Source of the DNA: Branchinecta lynchi
Lineage: Eukaryota > Arthropoda > Branchiopoda > Anostraca > Branchinectidae
DNA length: 64,000 nucleotides
Direction of reading: 5' to 3'
NCBI GenBank assembly: GCA_023053575.1
Contig: JAKZAP010000007.1
Span: 11,483,008 to 11,547,007, forward strand
Below are positions 46,914-59,224 of the stretch, in pieces. Within the stretch, counting starts at the first letter, position 1, and the number at the start of each line of letters is the position of its first letter. The notes under the pieces were generated by a model. That model was given only the letters and a program-made list of their open reading frames with translations, was not told the origin of the DNA and searched no databases. The translations under genes and the position numbers were made by a program.

Positions 46914-47373
46914 CAGAGATTGGCGAATCCGATCATGAAAGGATTCGAATCCGAATCCAGAGCTAGGTACGAATGCTAATCCACCATTTCATGCTGAGGA
47001 TTCGAATCCGAAATTGAATCCGGATTCGAATCCGACCTTACCAAAAATTAAATCATGTTCATAGGTTATAGTTAAAAATCAGAGGGGACAAACAACACTG
47101 ATATTTCAGGTAATCAGATAATGTGATAGATTACTTAACATATTTGGTGGTGGACACCAAACAAATTTGATTGTCTAAAGCCTACTGCGTAAAAATTGGG
47201 AAAACGGAAACTGAAAGGATGTAGAATAGAAATTTGAGCGGATTCGTAAGATTGAGGGTTTGGAATCCAAGTCCGAAAGCAAATCCAGCCTGAGAAGCAG
47301 AAGATTCGAATCCGGCCAAAAGGACGAATCCTGGATTCGAATCTGAATCCGGATTCGGATTCGCCCAGCTCTG
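46914..47373. mobile_element. hAT-type MITE, 460 bp, perfect 8-bp target duplication, nested
   Basis: Starts CAGAGATTGGCGAATCCG and ends CGGATTCGCCCAGCTCTG. TATCATAT flanks both (46906-46913, 47374-47381). Subterminal regions iterate GGATTCGAATCCGAATCC. A related copy is at 51235-51680. Confidence 0.85.
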
Positions 47374-47455
47374 TATCATATATTGTGTACGAACATCCTA
47401 ATAACCATTCGCCCTTGACTTTTAATTCATTGGTCAATATGGGCCCAGTTACCAG

Positions 47456-47493
47456 CGTTTGGATGTGGGGGTGGGGGGGGGGGTGGGGGGTGG
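47456..47493 (+). repeat. G-rich tract with G-quadruplex potential
   Basis: G-runs of 5, 13 and 6 separated by single T, within the nested hAT region. Confidence 0.6.
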
Positions 47494-49632
47494 AGTATCA
47501 ACAAAAGATACATCTAGATGGGTCTTTGGGTGGGTCCAAAGACCCATCTGGACAATGATGTTCACGCATTCCAAATTTCCACCTTAGTACCAGGCATGAT
47601 TAGCAAGTTTGCGAATTTGGTCAGGCATTACTCTGGGCAATCCGGGCCAAGTTGCACAGAATTCGCAAAACAGTGATAAGCCTTTAAAATTTAACTGAAA
47701 AGCCAACTAATTTTTGTGTCATTTCATTAAACATACTGAATTATTGGGATTCTACAAAGGGAATTTTTTATTTTCCACTATCTGCTCTAGTTATGACGTT
47801 CAGAATATGTGCGGCGTCCCCACAACACAAATTCTACTATGACTCGGGAAATTTTAATGTAAATACAAACGCTGCTTTTCGTTGGGCAGTGGTGAGATTG
47901 GTGAAGATTGTTTAGTGCCGGAACAATAGAAAATTCATAAATCTTTCTCGTAAGGGGTGTAACAAAAATACAAGCGCATAGAGGTACCACAGATCACACG
48001 GAAATTCCACTATTTGAAAAACAATTATTCGTGAATAGCGGAAGAACGAAGTAACGCATTTTCAGTGGCTCTTCAAGCTGTTTTAAGTGAATAAGTGATG
48101 GATAACTAGATTGTCCTATCCCAGCCTTTTTAGGTTAAACTTTAAAGGAAACATTAGTCACTGGGGGAATTGTGACCAATTGCCCTTGAACTGAGAGTTT
48201 ATCGGGGGTTGAATCCCCCCGACGGGATCTAGTGACAACTAGACCCCAAGGCCCACAAGTACACCAAGTTTCAAATTAGCATCTATTTATTTTATTTATT
48301 TTTTATTTATGAATTTATGACGCACCGCCCAAGGGCGTAAGTGCAGTAAAAAAAGATAAAGAAATATAAAATAATCGCAAAAAACTCAACAAATATTTTC
48401 CATAAAGGTTCACTAATTTAGAATCACGTTGATGGGATCGTGGACAGGTAATTTTCCAATCGGAGAACACAAATTAGGGGAGAGGGCTCCAAGCGTCAAC
48501 AATGGGTCGGAAATTAACAAACGGCGGATCAGATAGCGGTTCCGTGTGCGCCGGGGTAGGTAGAGAAGAAATTTCAGATATCTGAAGATATCTTAGCGAC
48601 ATCACAACATCCGCACCGGTTCATGATGTAACAAACGATAACTGGAATTCCTGACAGTATTTTTGGCACACCCTCAGTTCTATACGGAAAACTTGAGATT
48701 TTTTCAACTTGATGATGAAAGTGTAACTCCGTTTCACGGATTTTCGCAGAATAGTAGACTCACATTCAGCCGAGAAATCCGCGCGTTTTGAGCCTTGTAT
48801 GACCATGCTCAAAAGAAACCACCGAGGAAAAGCTATTCGGTAATCTGATTGAACATGGATCCCTCGCGACCCTCCCCTCACAAAAAAAATGACCATCATC
48901 ACCAACCACTGTCACGAAGTGAAGCTTGCTTAACTTTGAGTTTGTATGATCCGTAAACTTTAGTTTATTACCGATCACTATGACAAACAATCCAAGTGGA
49001 AAGGTAGGCTATGCGAAATTTGTTGTTAAGACAAACGAAACTTGCATGGCTCATTTTCCATCGGGAAAAAGTGTAATTCATCGAAGAAAGGCATCTGTGC
49101 GGTGCAAGGAAGAACTATTTAAGATACTTCATGGTACAAGGCAAACTATAGGCGAACTCTGCCATAAACATAATACAAAAATACGGGAAATAAAAAAAAA
49201 AAAAAACTGTTTTAAACAGCCGGTTCTGTTTTTTTTCGCCTGTTTAACAGCTGTTTCTGTTTTCGAAGTCATCATTTCTGTTAAAACAGAACAGGACCTG
49301 TTTTCAACTTTCCTGTTTTCTTTCTGTTTCTGTTCTTATGTGACCTGTTTCTGCCTGTTCCTGTTTGAATGCAAAAACAGAACAGTGCCCATGCCTATCC
49401 ATAATATAGTCTTTTTTGTTTGTGTAAATATATATCATATCATATCATATCATATGGCCGCACCTAAGGCTGACAGATAAATACTGTTCACCTACAAACG
49501 TGTTTCTCCTGATAACGACGAGACGTAGGCGATGCAGATGATCCTGATGAGGGCTCTGAGCATGGTCGGAGGTAAGAGCTATTCAAATGTATGAAGGAGT
49601 GTGAAGATTAAAACAAATACAAAACTTGATAC

Positions 49633-49893
49633 CTTGCTGTTGTGAATGATATTTTTTATGCACCCGTCAAATCCTTTTCCTTTCACAACATAGCTCCATC
49701 TAAACGGTGTTGGGTCGAGTGGGGGGTGGGCCAATCCGCCAACTTGCAAGGGGGTGTTAATATTCAGGTATTCGTTGTAGGGTGGAATGGCTCCCTTGGC
49801 TTCGCATGAGGATGTGTTGAAGCTGGCAGCGCTGCCATCTTCGGGTTCATATACCGGCGCACTTCGGCAATGGTCGACGATCATGCGGACGTT
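49633..49893 (-). CDS. CadN: CadN exon, end of first laminin G domain
   Basis: 261 nt (87 codons), phase 0 at both ends. NVRMIVDHCRSA near the start and GFDGCIKNIIHNSK at the end, the closing cysteine strand of laminin G domain 1. Acceptor GTTTTTAG, donor AAG|GTATC. Confidence 0.93.
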
Positions 49894-50660
49894 CTAAAAA
49901 CAGTTGAAAGTCAGCCATGTGCTACTCTGACTGTTCCTGAAGGGTGATAGCCAGGACAGAGGCGGGAATAAATATGGATTGTTTTAGCCTGGTCAGAACA
50001 ACGAGATGGGCGGGAATATAGTACAAGGAAATGGTTTGCGTAAAACAGGCTGACTGGCACTAAGAATAATGCAATATATCCCCCTAGATCGCATTTCTAT
50101 TCAGGGATTCGCGCAAATAAATCTGAGAACTTTTGCTTGACCTTAGGATCCTTCAGTCTGAACGACCTTCAGAAAACACCAGCTTTTGTTTGTGCCTTTC
50201 GATCCCCACTTTCGTAGCGCGAGAGGTGTTCCGATTCCACGGGGACGCGCAAGTCTCTCCTGGTGGCGTTTTCTGTCAAATTTTTACTGAGACATTGTTT
50301 GAGCAATACATATACTTATGTACCTTTCAGCAGTACGATCTTTCTGTGGGGTTTTTGGCGGAGGGGGGGGGGGGATGATGTTTCTGTTAGTACAATGACC
50401 AATTATAAACGGAAAAATTGTAGTCGACTACACCTTCATCCACCCACAGCTTCTCTGCCCCTGTTCTCCGACAACCACTGAGCACCATAGAGGGGCTTGC
50501 GAATATAGTTCGCTAACCACCCTATTCGTGATTTTTATTTTTGGCACGTAAAAGTTAAAGCAACGTTAAATCTTTATGTCACATTAACTTATAAACTGGA
50601 ACTTCAACCGAAAGTAGCTCCTCTCCCACCCAACTCATGGGCAAAACGTACAGAAAATCA

Positions 50661-50898
50661 TAAATATTCCTTCAGCCCAAGCTGACTGCGAATCATGTTT
50701 GAGTGCAAAACGGATACGCCAGCTGAATTTTATTAGAGCTATATTTCGGCCCTTCTTGGCAAGGGTCCTCTTCAGGCTCAAAGCCGCTCAAGTTGGAAAA
50801 ACGAAACTGTGGGAAAACAAACCGCCCTTGCAAGAAGGCCGAAATATAGCTATAATAAAATTCATCTGACGCATCCGTTTTGCACTGCCAAATATGTG
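50661..50898 (+). mobile_element. CadN: Asymmetric foldback element at a CadN splice donor, 10-bp duplication
   Basis: Starts TAAATATTCCTTCAGCCCAA, ends GCACTGCCAAATATGTG; inner arms mirror (GTGCAAAACGGATACG and CGCATCCGTTTTGCAC). CAGAAAATCA flanks both sides exactly (50651-50660, 50899-50908). The right flank lies 6-15 nt inside the intron after exon 50914-51056. Confidence 0.85.
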
Positions 50899-50913
50899 CA
50901 GAAAATCACATAC

Positions 50914-51056
50914 CTCGGTGTCCCAGAAGACGTCTATTCTATGCCAGTCCATATCGTCTAGTTTACGGGGAGTTTTCACACGCAATTCAAGGGTTCCAGA
51001 GCCGAAGTCGATCAGCAAACGTGGGTAGCCACCTTCCAGCTCCAAAGCGATGAAAT
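50914..51056 (-). CDS. CadN: CadN exon, middle of first laminin G domain
   Basis: 143 nt. DFIALELEGGYPRLLIDFGS followed by LELRVKTPRKLDDMDWHRID. Donor GAG|GTATGT; a foldback element lies only 15 nt into the intron. Confidence 0.93.
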
Positions 51057-51234
51057 CTGAAATGAATATTGGCATATAGCAGTCAGCTAGCACAAATTAG
51101 TTCATTCCTCCTATCTGACCCCAATACTACGTTTCAGCGCCATACCAGACAGCAGTCTAAACTAAAGAAAGGGAGACTAAGGTAGCTCTATAAAAGGATA
51201 AGCAGTGGAAGGCCCTTGTGAATGAATAAGTTGA

Positions 51235-51680
51235 GCAAAGATGGACGAGGCCGAATCCGGATTCGGATTCGAATCCAGCATTTGTCCTTTTGGCCGGATT
51301 CGAATATTCTGCTTGTCAGGCTGGATTCGGACTTCGATTCCCAACTCTTAATCTTCCGAATCCACTCAAATTTCTTGTCTACATCCTTCCAGTCTCCATT
51401 TTCCCAATTTTTACACAGCGGGCTTAGGCAATACAACTTCTAGGTCTTCCCCGCCAACCATCCTCAGTGATCTATCACGTTATCTGATTCCCTTAGATAT
51501 CAGTGTATTCTGTCACCTCTGAATTTTTAACAATAACCTATGTATACATGATTTGATTTTTGTTAAGGTCGGATTCGAATCCTCAGCATGAAATGGTGGA
51601 TTAGGAATCGGATGCGTACCTAGCCCTGGATTTGGATGCGGGTTCGAATCCTTTCGTGATCGAATTCGCCCATTTCTGGT
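51235..51680. mobile_element. hAT-type MITE, diverged relative of 46914-47373
   Basis: GGATTCGGATTCGAATCCAG on the left and TCGAATTCGCCCATTTCTG on the right, with the same internal order (CTTTTGGCCGGATTCGAATA, then ATTTTTACACAGCG). No clear duplication. Confidence 0.65.
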
Positions 51681-52304
51681 TATGACAGACAAATTTTGAG
51701 CGGAAATACAATATCTGGGAACATTAATTTTTCCGGAATACCACAAAGAGAGCACTTTCTCCAAGTTTGCCCCGATTTCTTTCATTTAGCATTTTTTTAG
51801 TGATTTATCATGTCCGTTAAAGTTTAGCTGATTTTTATATTTATCTTGGATTCAATACACTTTATTATTTTGACGATGCTAAAGGTATGTTTTATTTCCC
51901 ACCTTGGGCTCTAGTATAGTGACGTTCAGAATATACACTGCTGGCCCGACAAGGGAAAGTTCTCCCCACCGTGGAAAATTTGAATTTCAACTAAAGCGTG
52001 CATTTCAATCGCTAATATGAAGCGAAGGAAATGATCAATTCTCGATTGTTCGGTCAACTCCGAAGAAAGCCCGCCATTGCGTTTGATTTCCATATTTCAA
52101 GCAGCTTCCATACTTAAAGCATAGAGGTACATGCAAATGCAATAAATTCAAATTCATAAGAAAAAGTTCATTCAACGAAAATTGATTAGATGAATAACGG
52201 AGTGATTGTCGTCGGTTCTTCAAGCCTATTTAAGTGAATAAGTGATGGGTAACAAGACTTCTACCTCGGCCCTATTCGGTTGAACTTAACTGCTTTAGCT
52301 CAAT

Positions 52305-52610
52305 CCCGATGAAAATTTTTATCTCGAAATAGTAGTATGAACATGTACAAAAAAGTAGCATGGAGTACTAACTGATGCTACTACATGCTTCTACTTCAAC
52401 GCTACCGGATTACTGCATTCTACTGCATGCTACTATTGGCAAGACTGGATGCTCGTACAGCAAGACAGGATGCTACTGGATACTACTACTTAAGATTGGT
52501 CCAGTCTGAAGCACATTAAATGATAGTACTCTTTACTATGACATATCACTAGATGCAACTTTTTCGTACAACTATCATACAACTACGCAGGCTACAAATT
52601 TTTCATCGGG
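52305..52610. mobile_element. MITE with CCCGATGAAAAATTT ends, copy 3
   Basis: 306 bp, same orientation as copies 1 and 2, flanked by AT on both sides (52303-52304, 52611-52612). It ends 75 bp before CadN exon 52685-52890 (on the intron side following its donor). Confidence 0.75.
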
Positions 52611-52684
52611 ATAATAACTATTTACTTACCAATTGGGTCCTTACCAATCGGAGGATGGCTAGAAACAGCTAGAAAAGTTCTTAC

Positions 52685-52890
52685 CTGAGTTCAGCCTTTC
52701 TTCAGGTTCCGGCAGGACAATCGGTCCATTATAGAGGAGTAGACCCTCTGGTTTCTTGGTTAGGAACTCGATGCTCAAATGAGAATTTTCGCACATCTCC
52801 ATGGATGGATACCAGGCGAATCCAGAACCTCTGAAATTCCTGGTTGTTTGTTGGCAACGAGGACCGTCGTAGCCGCTCGGACACTGACAC
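52685..52890 (-). CDS. CadN: CadN exon, EGF end and start of first laminin G domain
   Basis: 206 nt. CQCPSGYDGPRCQQ finishes the EGF domain begun upstream. GSGFAWYPSMEMCENSHLSI and LTKKPEGLLLYNGPIVLPEP open laminin G domain 1. Acceptor CCTACAG, donor TCAG|GTAAG. Confidence 0.94.
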
Positions 52891-54201
52891 CTGTAGGATT
52901 GATGAGGAATTAATACGTTTTAGGCAACGAGTTAGACCCGAGTATAGACTGGATTCGGGTCGGAGTGGAAATACCAAAATTCCAGCGTCCGAGTGAAGAC
53001 TTAAAGTTTAAATGAAAAGCCAGCTTATTTTATATCTTGCATATGAACACACGAAATTATTTGACTCTGTTGAGTTTTTTTTTTAATTTATTTTCACAAT
53101 AGGCTCTTGTAGTGACGCTGAGAATACAGTAAGACCGCACAATTTGAATTCCATCGAGGACGTGTGAGAAAATCTAAAGCAGTGCTATATGGGTGGCGAC
53201 AAGAAAAGTTCATAGGAACTCCAGAACTTGCAGCATCTAGCAATGTACACCGACAGCATGCAATTTAGTGTTGCTGTTGACCCTAAATGTTTGAAATTAC
53301 ATAGAGCCACCCAAGGTTTAACAAATATTCCGCACAAATGAAAAATCCTTGTTCGGGAATAGCGAGCAATGGACTGACGGATTTTTCTCGGGTTTTCAAG
53401 CCTGTGAAAAATAAGTGCGTCTTACGATACAACGAATTCTTGGATATTCCAGCGGTAATTTTTGCATCTCTATTTATACATTCTTGCATTTGTTACGACG
53501 ACTGTATTTGTATGTGAAGAAGCACTCTCAACCTGATGTTATGGCGAGGGGTGTGGTAGGCCGGACATAGATGGTAAATGTCCTTATATACAGTCATCGG
53601 AGTCCGGACAGCCTAGGGCGTCTCGTGGCCTACTACACGTGCAGACTTCACGGGTTCATTGTAGATTCCCCCGATCGATTCACACTAAGGTTTGCGTACC
53701 GAACCACAATAGGCCATAAACCACCCATCATACACTACGCCTTACAGGCCAGCCCAGTCTATGGAGCTTTAACCAAGACTCATAATAATGACCTATGGTC
53801 CGTAAAATAAACAAAAGGTTTTATTCTGTGGTATAAAGGTACTTACAAAAATAAACAACCTTTAGGGCAAAAGGGTTGTTCCCGGTCGAGGCTCGGAAAA
53901 GAAGTATGAAGAAGGAGATGGCTCATGCTCGCTCGATGAGTCATGAACACAGAGTTAGTAAAATAATATAGAGTCAGGACAGTATACAAGATTAAAGATA
54001 CTGAACGGAAAGGGACCAGCGCTGCCCAACGGCGGCAAAAGTGAGCAGTACGGGGTGCAGATGGCATCACCGTAACACATTCACATTTTTACGTCCAGTT
54101 CTCTGCATCATACCGGTAGGGTTCGCTGGAGAATAGCACGCGACGATCGAAGACTCATCAATTCCGGTAGCAACAGTGACAGTTACGATAAAAACACTTA
54201 C

Positions 54202-54473
54202 ATCGCTCCATTCCTAGATTCCATACACCTTCCCCCATTGAAACAAGGATTCGGTCTGCAATAAGTTCCGGCTGTAAAATTGCGTGCGCCGCACGTGCAC
54301 TCAGGAAGCACATCCACCCGCACACCAACCAATGATGTTTTGTTTGCGTTGACTAGAACCGGAAGTGCACTGATTTCCATGATGTTGGTGCAGGAGCCTT
54401 CACAAGCGTAATTTTCTTGCAGGCACTCGTCAATGGAGATCATGGTGATGTTGATGCCAATCTCGCTTTCAAT
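54202..54473 (-). CDS. CadN: CadN exon, cysteine-rich region and first half of EGF
   Basis: 272 nt. IDECLQENYACEGSCTN and CTCGARNFTAGTYC form the cysteine-rich segment typical of CadN; CRPNPCFNGGRCMESRNGA begins the EGF repeat completed in the next exon. Donor GAT|GTAAG. Confidence 0.93.
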
Positions 54474-54839
54474 CTAACGAAAAAGAGGCTCAATACATTT
54501 ACAAATTAATCAAATTCATAAACAAGAACCAAGTTAAAGGTCGGAACAGACTATAATCAAATTCGAACAAGTCGATTAGAGACAATGGTGAAAACTAATG
54601 CAATTGCGAGCAACTATTCTGCATGTATTTATTTTTGAAGGCGCGTGTGTAACAGAGGTATAGGTAGGAGCATGCGGTCAACGTCATCCATGGACAAGTC
54701 ATGCATGTGTTATACACAAAACCTTTGAGAAAAACCTCGAATAACACTAGAGAGAGCGCCAAGACGTATTCTGTCCATCACAGCAAAATAAGACTAGGGA
54801 GGTAGCGTCAAGACCTTTTCGTGCTTCTAAAACGGGCCG

Positions 54840-55140
54840 TACTTCCGCCCACTACGCTTGCGGCTTTTAAGCGAAACATACTTGCGGGTTTAGAAATTTT
54901 TAGTAAAGCAAAGGTGTGGTCTGCACACACCAAGGAAATAAAGGAGTCTGTATCACTTTTTTGACATGTCCACAACCTCAAGTTATCAGAGCCAGCGCTG
55001 GTGAACGACTGAATGCGTCTGAGTAGGGACGTTCTCTATCGCTAGTGGTGCTAGTATCGCTGCTACTTGAGTGTGTGTGAATCTTGTCAAGTCTTGGACC
55101 TAGTCCCTAGCGTTATTTTGTTCTGGGTTGACGGGAAATG
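54840..55140. repeat. Dispersed repeat (copy 1)
   Basis: Shares GTGGTCTGCACACACCAAGG, TATCAGAGCCAGCGCTGGTG and CCCTAGCGTTATTTTGTTCTG with inverted copies at 59225-59545 and 62040-62220. Class unknown. Confidence 0.5.
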
Positions 55141-56053
55141 GCACGGCACCGCTGACTCTCTCCTCATAAACAGAGATACCGAAGGCACTGCTCCTGGCTC
55201 ATAGCCCCGGGACGGCGAAACAAAACAACGCTGATTTCGGTCTTGAAAGAAAATATAACTTAAACTGTTCAGGTGCGAAAAATGTATGTGTAATGTACAC
55301 TAGTGACTGTCGTCTCGTGTCTAGCGATTGACGTCCACATTAACTAAGAGATAAATTGCAAGAGGGACCAACAATTTCGACTATCAAAATGCCTACAAAA
55401 GTTTAATTCAGCCCTGAGGATGGACCATATCACGAGTCCAACCATGAAAGACTGTAAGACCGTGCATCTTATCCTCAGTGAAGTGTACTAACTATGGGAG
55501 CACAAATCCCCCTACTTACAGCTTGCTCTGCTGAAAGCGAATCAGCTGACGAGCATTCACCAATCTACAGTAGACGTATGTTTATGTGAACTATGTGTCT
55601 ACTTTGGCTAACTGTTAGTTAGCTTTAGAAACAGCAAGTGCATGAAAATGGCTAAGTCCAATGTCAACAAACGTTCACATAAGCATACCTCTACTGTACA
55701 TCCGGAGTCCCATGAACGGGTTCTTACTGACGTGACTTGGTGTATTTCTATACACTGTGAAATGTGCCTGTTTGGTTTTTTTACTTTATCATTTTTATAC
55801 TCTGTCATTCACTGGCCGGTAGTAAATAAAAAATATTCTCAACTGATGTACTGATGTACATCCGGAGTCCAATGGACAGGTTCTTGCGGTGTGACTCACA
55901 TTATGTTGAGAATTGGAGTTTTCTGTATACACTGTGAAATGTGCCTTTTTAGTTTTTTCACTTTGTCATTTTTATACTCGTCGTTATCTGGCTCCGGAAT
56001 GTTGACAGGTCATTAATAAAATAAACACAAATGTTCTCAATTCATGTACTAAC

Positions 56054-56260
56054 CTCCTCTCTATGTTGCGAGACAATGCCATTCATCCTTTCAGCTTTGT
56101 AGTACGGAGAGCCATGTGCGGCAAATCGGATATCCGTAATCGGTGGTCGATGCTGTCTCATCTGTACGCTGAAGATGTCCACATTGTCTACATCAAGACT
56201 GAGTAGGGACGCCAGCTTCTCTCTGAATTTCTCGAGCTTGCCTTTCATGACATCTTGAGT
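56054..56260 (-). CDS. CadN: CadN exon, membrane-proximal cadherin-like region
   Basis: 207 nt, phase 0. TQDVMKGKLEKFREKLASLL, then VDNVDIFSVQMRQ and RFAAHGSPYYKAERMNGIVS, a conserved non-calcium-binding region between the cadherin repeats and the EGF/laminin G block. Donor GAG|GTTAG. Confidence 0.9.
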
Positions 56261-56325
56261 CTGAAAACGGACAACAACGATAAAGTCTGAAGGCTTTCAA
56301 AGGACGGATCAATCAATCAATCAAT

Positions 56326-56680
56326 AGCTGCGTTTTTGCCGTCATCCAGTTAACAGACCTACAAGATTTCCCACTATAGGTCGTTTTCTTCTTCGGTTAA
56401 CCGACCTAAGTTTTTATAAGCTGTTTTTTAGCTGCGTCTGCCGGTCGGTCAGACCTGTGGACGGAGACGGGAGCTCCGTCCAACCGACCTACGCTCTTGG
56501 CACAGCGCGAAATTCAAAATTCTTATTGGAGAGATAGGCGCTGGCGACGGGAAGACGACGTTTTTTCTTATAAGCCGTTTTTTAGAGCTCAGTCGAAACG
56601 ACCGGCGAGACGAAAAAACCGACAATAGTTGCAAATAGGTAGGTTAACCGAATTATGACGAAAAGGCAAAAAACGCAGCT
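56326..56680. mobile_element. TIR element with AGCTGCGTTTTTGCC ends, 3-bp duplication AAT
   Basis: Starts AGCTGCGTTTTTGCCGTCAT and ends GGCAAAAAACGCAGCT. AAT flanks both (56323-56325, 56681-56683). The centre iterates GGTCGGTT/ACCGACCT. Lies just upstream of CadN exon 56054-56260. Confidence 0.8.
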
Positions 56681-57276
56681 AATCTTTATGACTCGAAAAA
56701 CATTCCTTACGGTATTAACAAAAAAACGAATATGTGTTCAAAAACGAAAACTGACAGTTCCGTCACCCAAAGACATCGTGTACGGTGGAGTACAAGAAAG
56801 GAGAAAAAAAGAAGAAAAGAAAAAGAAGTATGAAATAGCCTATCTGCGAGATCTTTCGTTCAAAGGTTTAACACAAGTGGTAAGTAAAGAATTGGCATAC
56901 AGTACATCAGACGCTGTAAATAAGATTATGTGACCCGGGACAGTCTTTTCTGTTTATAGTATAATTCCGTGCCACTCACGAGTGGTTCCGGAAACCATAT
57001 TTCAAACTTCAATCAGAACAGTGCCAATTGGCAAGCACACATCGGGCAAAATGGGAACTACAACCAAATTAAACACTTCCGCCAAAATTAGGAGACGGAT
57101 GAAAAATAAATATAAAGTATAGGCTTACAATTCCAGTCCCGAGATTTCCTGGCCTCAGAACATACAGAGCAGGCATCTACTCTGATCTAACAGTGCTCTG
57201 CATTCCACACAATAAACCAAAAAAACATGTGCTTAGGATATAATTACACAAGATCAAACATCGATGTGAATCCTAC

Positions 57277-57445
57277 CTTATAGTCCCAGATCCGAATGAA
57301 GTCTTCGTCAGTAGTCCCTGCGATCCTAATTGACCCTGAGTTGATCACGGCGTCATATGGGATTTCTCGAACATTAACAGTGACATTCGCTTGAATATCC
57401 GTCTGTGTGTGTTTCCGATCGTAAGCCTTGAAGCGCAGATGGTAC
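57277..57445 (-). CDS. CadN: CadN exon, last cadherin-repeat region
   Basis: 169 nt. YHLRFKAYDRKHTQTDIQAN, then VTVNVREIPYDAVINSGSIR. Acceptor TTCCTCAG, donor AAG|GTAGG. Confidence 0.92.
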
Positions 57446-57959
57446 CTGAGGAAATGAAAAGTCCAATTGTCGCTTTTCGTAGGTGGGTAGAGATACAGGG
57501 TAGTGTAGAAAATAATAAAGTGTTTTCACACCGAAAACGCCAAATCTGGCTATAACGTCATTAAAAGGACATACTTGACCTAAACATTAGTTTATTCGTT
57601 AGTCGTTGATAATTCGTCTCAAATTAAATTAAATGCAAAAAAAAAAGAAAAACAGCCTGGCCAAACTATAATTGCTGATTTACTGTAGAGCTCGACAAAA
57701 GACAGAATAGAGCTCTTTTTATACCTTTCATGTATTGCGGCAATTGGGGTTAATTCAGGAGGTTTGGGGGATTCTGCACATTCTTATATAAGAAGTAGGG
57801 GGTGCAAATCTTTCGGAGAGGTATTAAGCAGTCGGGGGATTGAAAGTGTTTGCTTTCTATGACAAAGCGAAATCAGGGATGATTATGCATTATTTTTATA
57901 GAAGCCAATAATCTATTTTGCTCATATTTTTATTATGTAATATTTAATTGCTGTTACAA

Positions 57960-58979
57960 CAAGACCAAAGGTTTCGATGGGATCCCAAAAATATCTGATC
58001 CAGAGAACTGGGTCTTGTCTTAGCCAGATCCAGTCATCGCCAGACTCCTTGAACATTTTTACAATTAAAATTCAGAAACAGATTAAGGCCAAATACCTAA
58101 TCACCTGAGAAAACCAAGTTCAGATATGAATTCAGCATGTGTGTTTACCCCTATAAGTCATATCTGTTTTGACGAAAACTTCCTGCCACTTCTGCCAATT
58201 TCCCGGTTTCGGCCGAACTCCAGAACTACTTGTCCGGCAAAAAAAGAAAGCTCAAAGACGAAATCAGGGTATCTTCTTTCCCCAGTAATGAACATTTAAT
58301 CAACTTCCAAAAAAAATTTAGCTTATAACAAATTTTCCGAGTCCAGCCGGATTCGGGTCGAACTATATGTCCGGATAAAATATGATTGTCATACAGGGAC
58401 TCAGCATCTCTTCTTACCCCTAAGTGTTCAGCATGTCTTCTTGCCCTAAATCGAACATCTAATCAACTCCAAATAAAACTTTTAGTTTTGACAAACTTTC
58501 CGGTTTGGGCCGGATTCCGGTCGAAATACTTGTCCGTCGAGAAAATAGTTTTCACCATCGTTTTCAGCATGTCTTCCTACCCCCAAATCGAACATCTAAT
58601 CAACTTCAAATAAAACTTTTACTTTCAACAAACTTTCCGGTTTGGGCCGGATTCCGGGCGAACTACTTGTCCGATGACAAAATTGGTTTCACCGTCGTGT
58701 TCAGCATGTCTTCTTACCTCATAATCGACTATCATATTAGCTGTTTCAAAATATTTTGTTTGCCCCTTAATTTGAAACCCCTCCCCCACCCCTAAATGTA
58801 GGGCTACAAAGCCCATCTACAAACTTGACTGGTCCGACGACCCAACGAATCCTCACACCAAGTTTCATCAAAATATCTCATTCCCTTCGAGAGTTATCGT
58901 GCTTACAGACGGACGGACAGACGGACAACTTTTGCGATGTCATAGGTATCCCTCCACTTACGTTTTGGGATCCCAAAAA
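57960..58979 (-). mobile_element. Helentron-like element, short copy
   Basis: Starts CAAGACCAAAGGTTTCGATG, ends TTTTGGGATCCCAAAAA. Carries fewer 137-bp units than the other full copies, with an internal deletion near 58420 where one unit joins another. In a CadN intron. Confidence 0.8.
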
Positions 58980-59224
58980 GCTAGCCATGTGCAATATTGG
59001 TAAGTGGAACAGGAAGTGGAATAGGTTCATAAAAAAGTTTAACTATAGTCGTGAGAATAGCTCATCTCTGATTTTTTTTAAAATCTATTTATTTGTTTGC
59101 TTCTAGCCATTTGTTACCACAATTTTTTATTTCATTTCATCTTTCGTTTCTTGTTCGAACACGCTTTAGACCCATCTTTTTATACCCAAGCTGCAATTCC
59201 AAATAAGAAATAACTTGCTGGGTC

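Larger units (their letters stand above)
46304..49397. mobile_element. hAT-type element, 3.1 kb, perfect 8-bp target duplication
   Basis: Ends TAGGCATGGGCACTGTTC and GAACAGTGCCCATGCCTA (one base differs within) are inverted. TCCATAAT flanks both exactly (46296-46303, 49398-49405). Both subterminal regions (46318-46545, 49200-49390) are built of iterated CTGTTTT/CTGTTCC words in opposite orientation. The interior holds older repeats (46724-46865, 46914-47373) and short ORFs (e.g. 48980-49480) without a recognisable transposase. Confidence 0.85.

Noticed and set aside
48980..49480. Possible hAT transposase N-terminus (BED finger)
   Set aside because: The C/H spacing does not form a BED finger and the second half is CTGTTTT repeat.
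56655..56933. 92-codon lysine-rich ORF
   Set aside because: It begins inside the right end of a TIR element; the charged repeats come from A-rich DNA.
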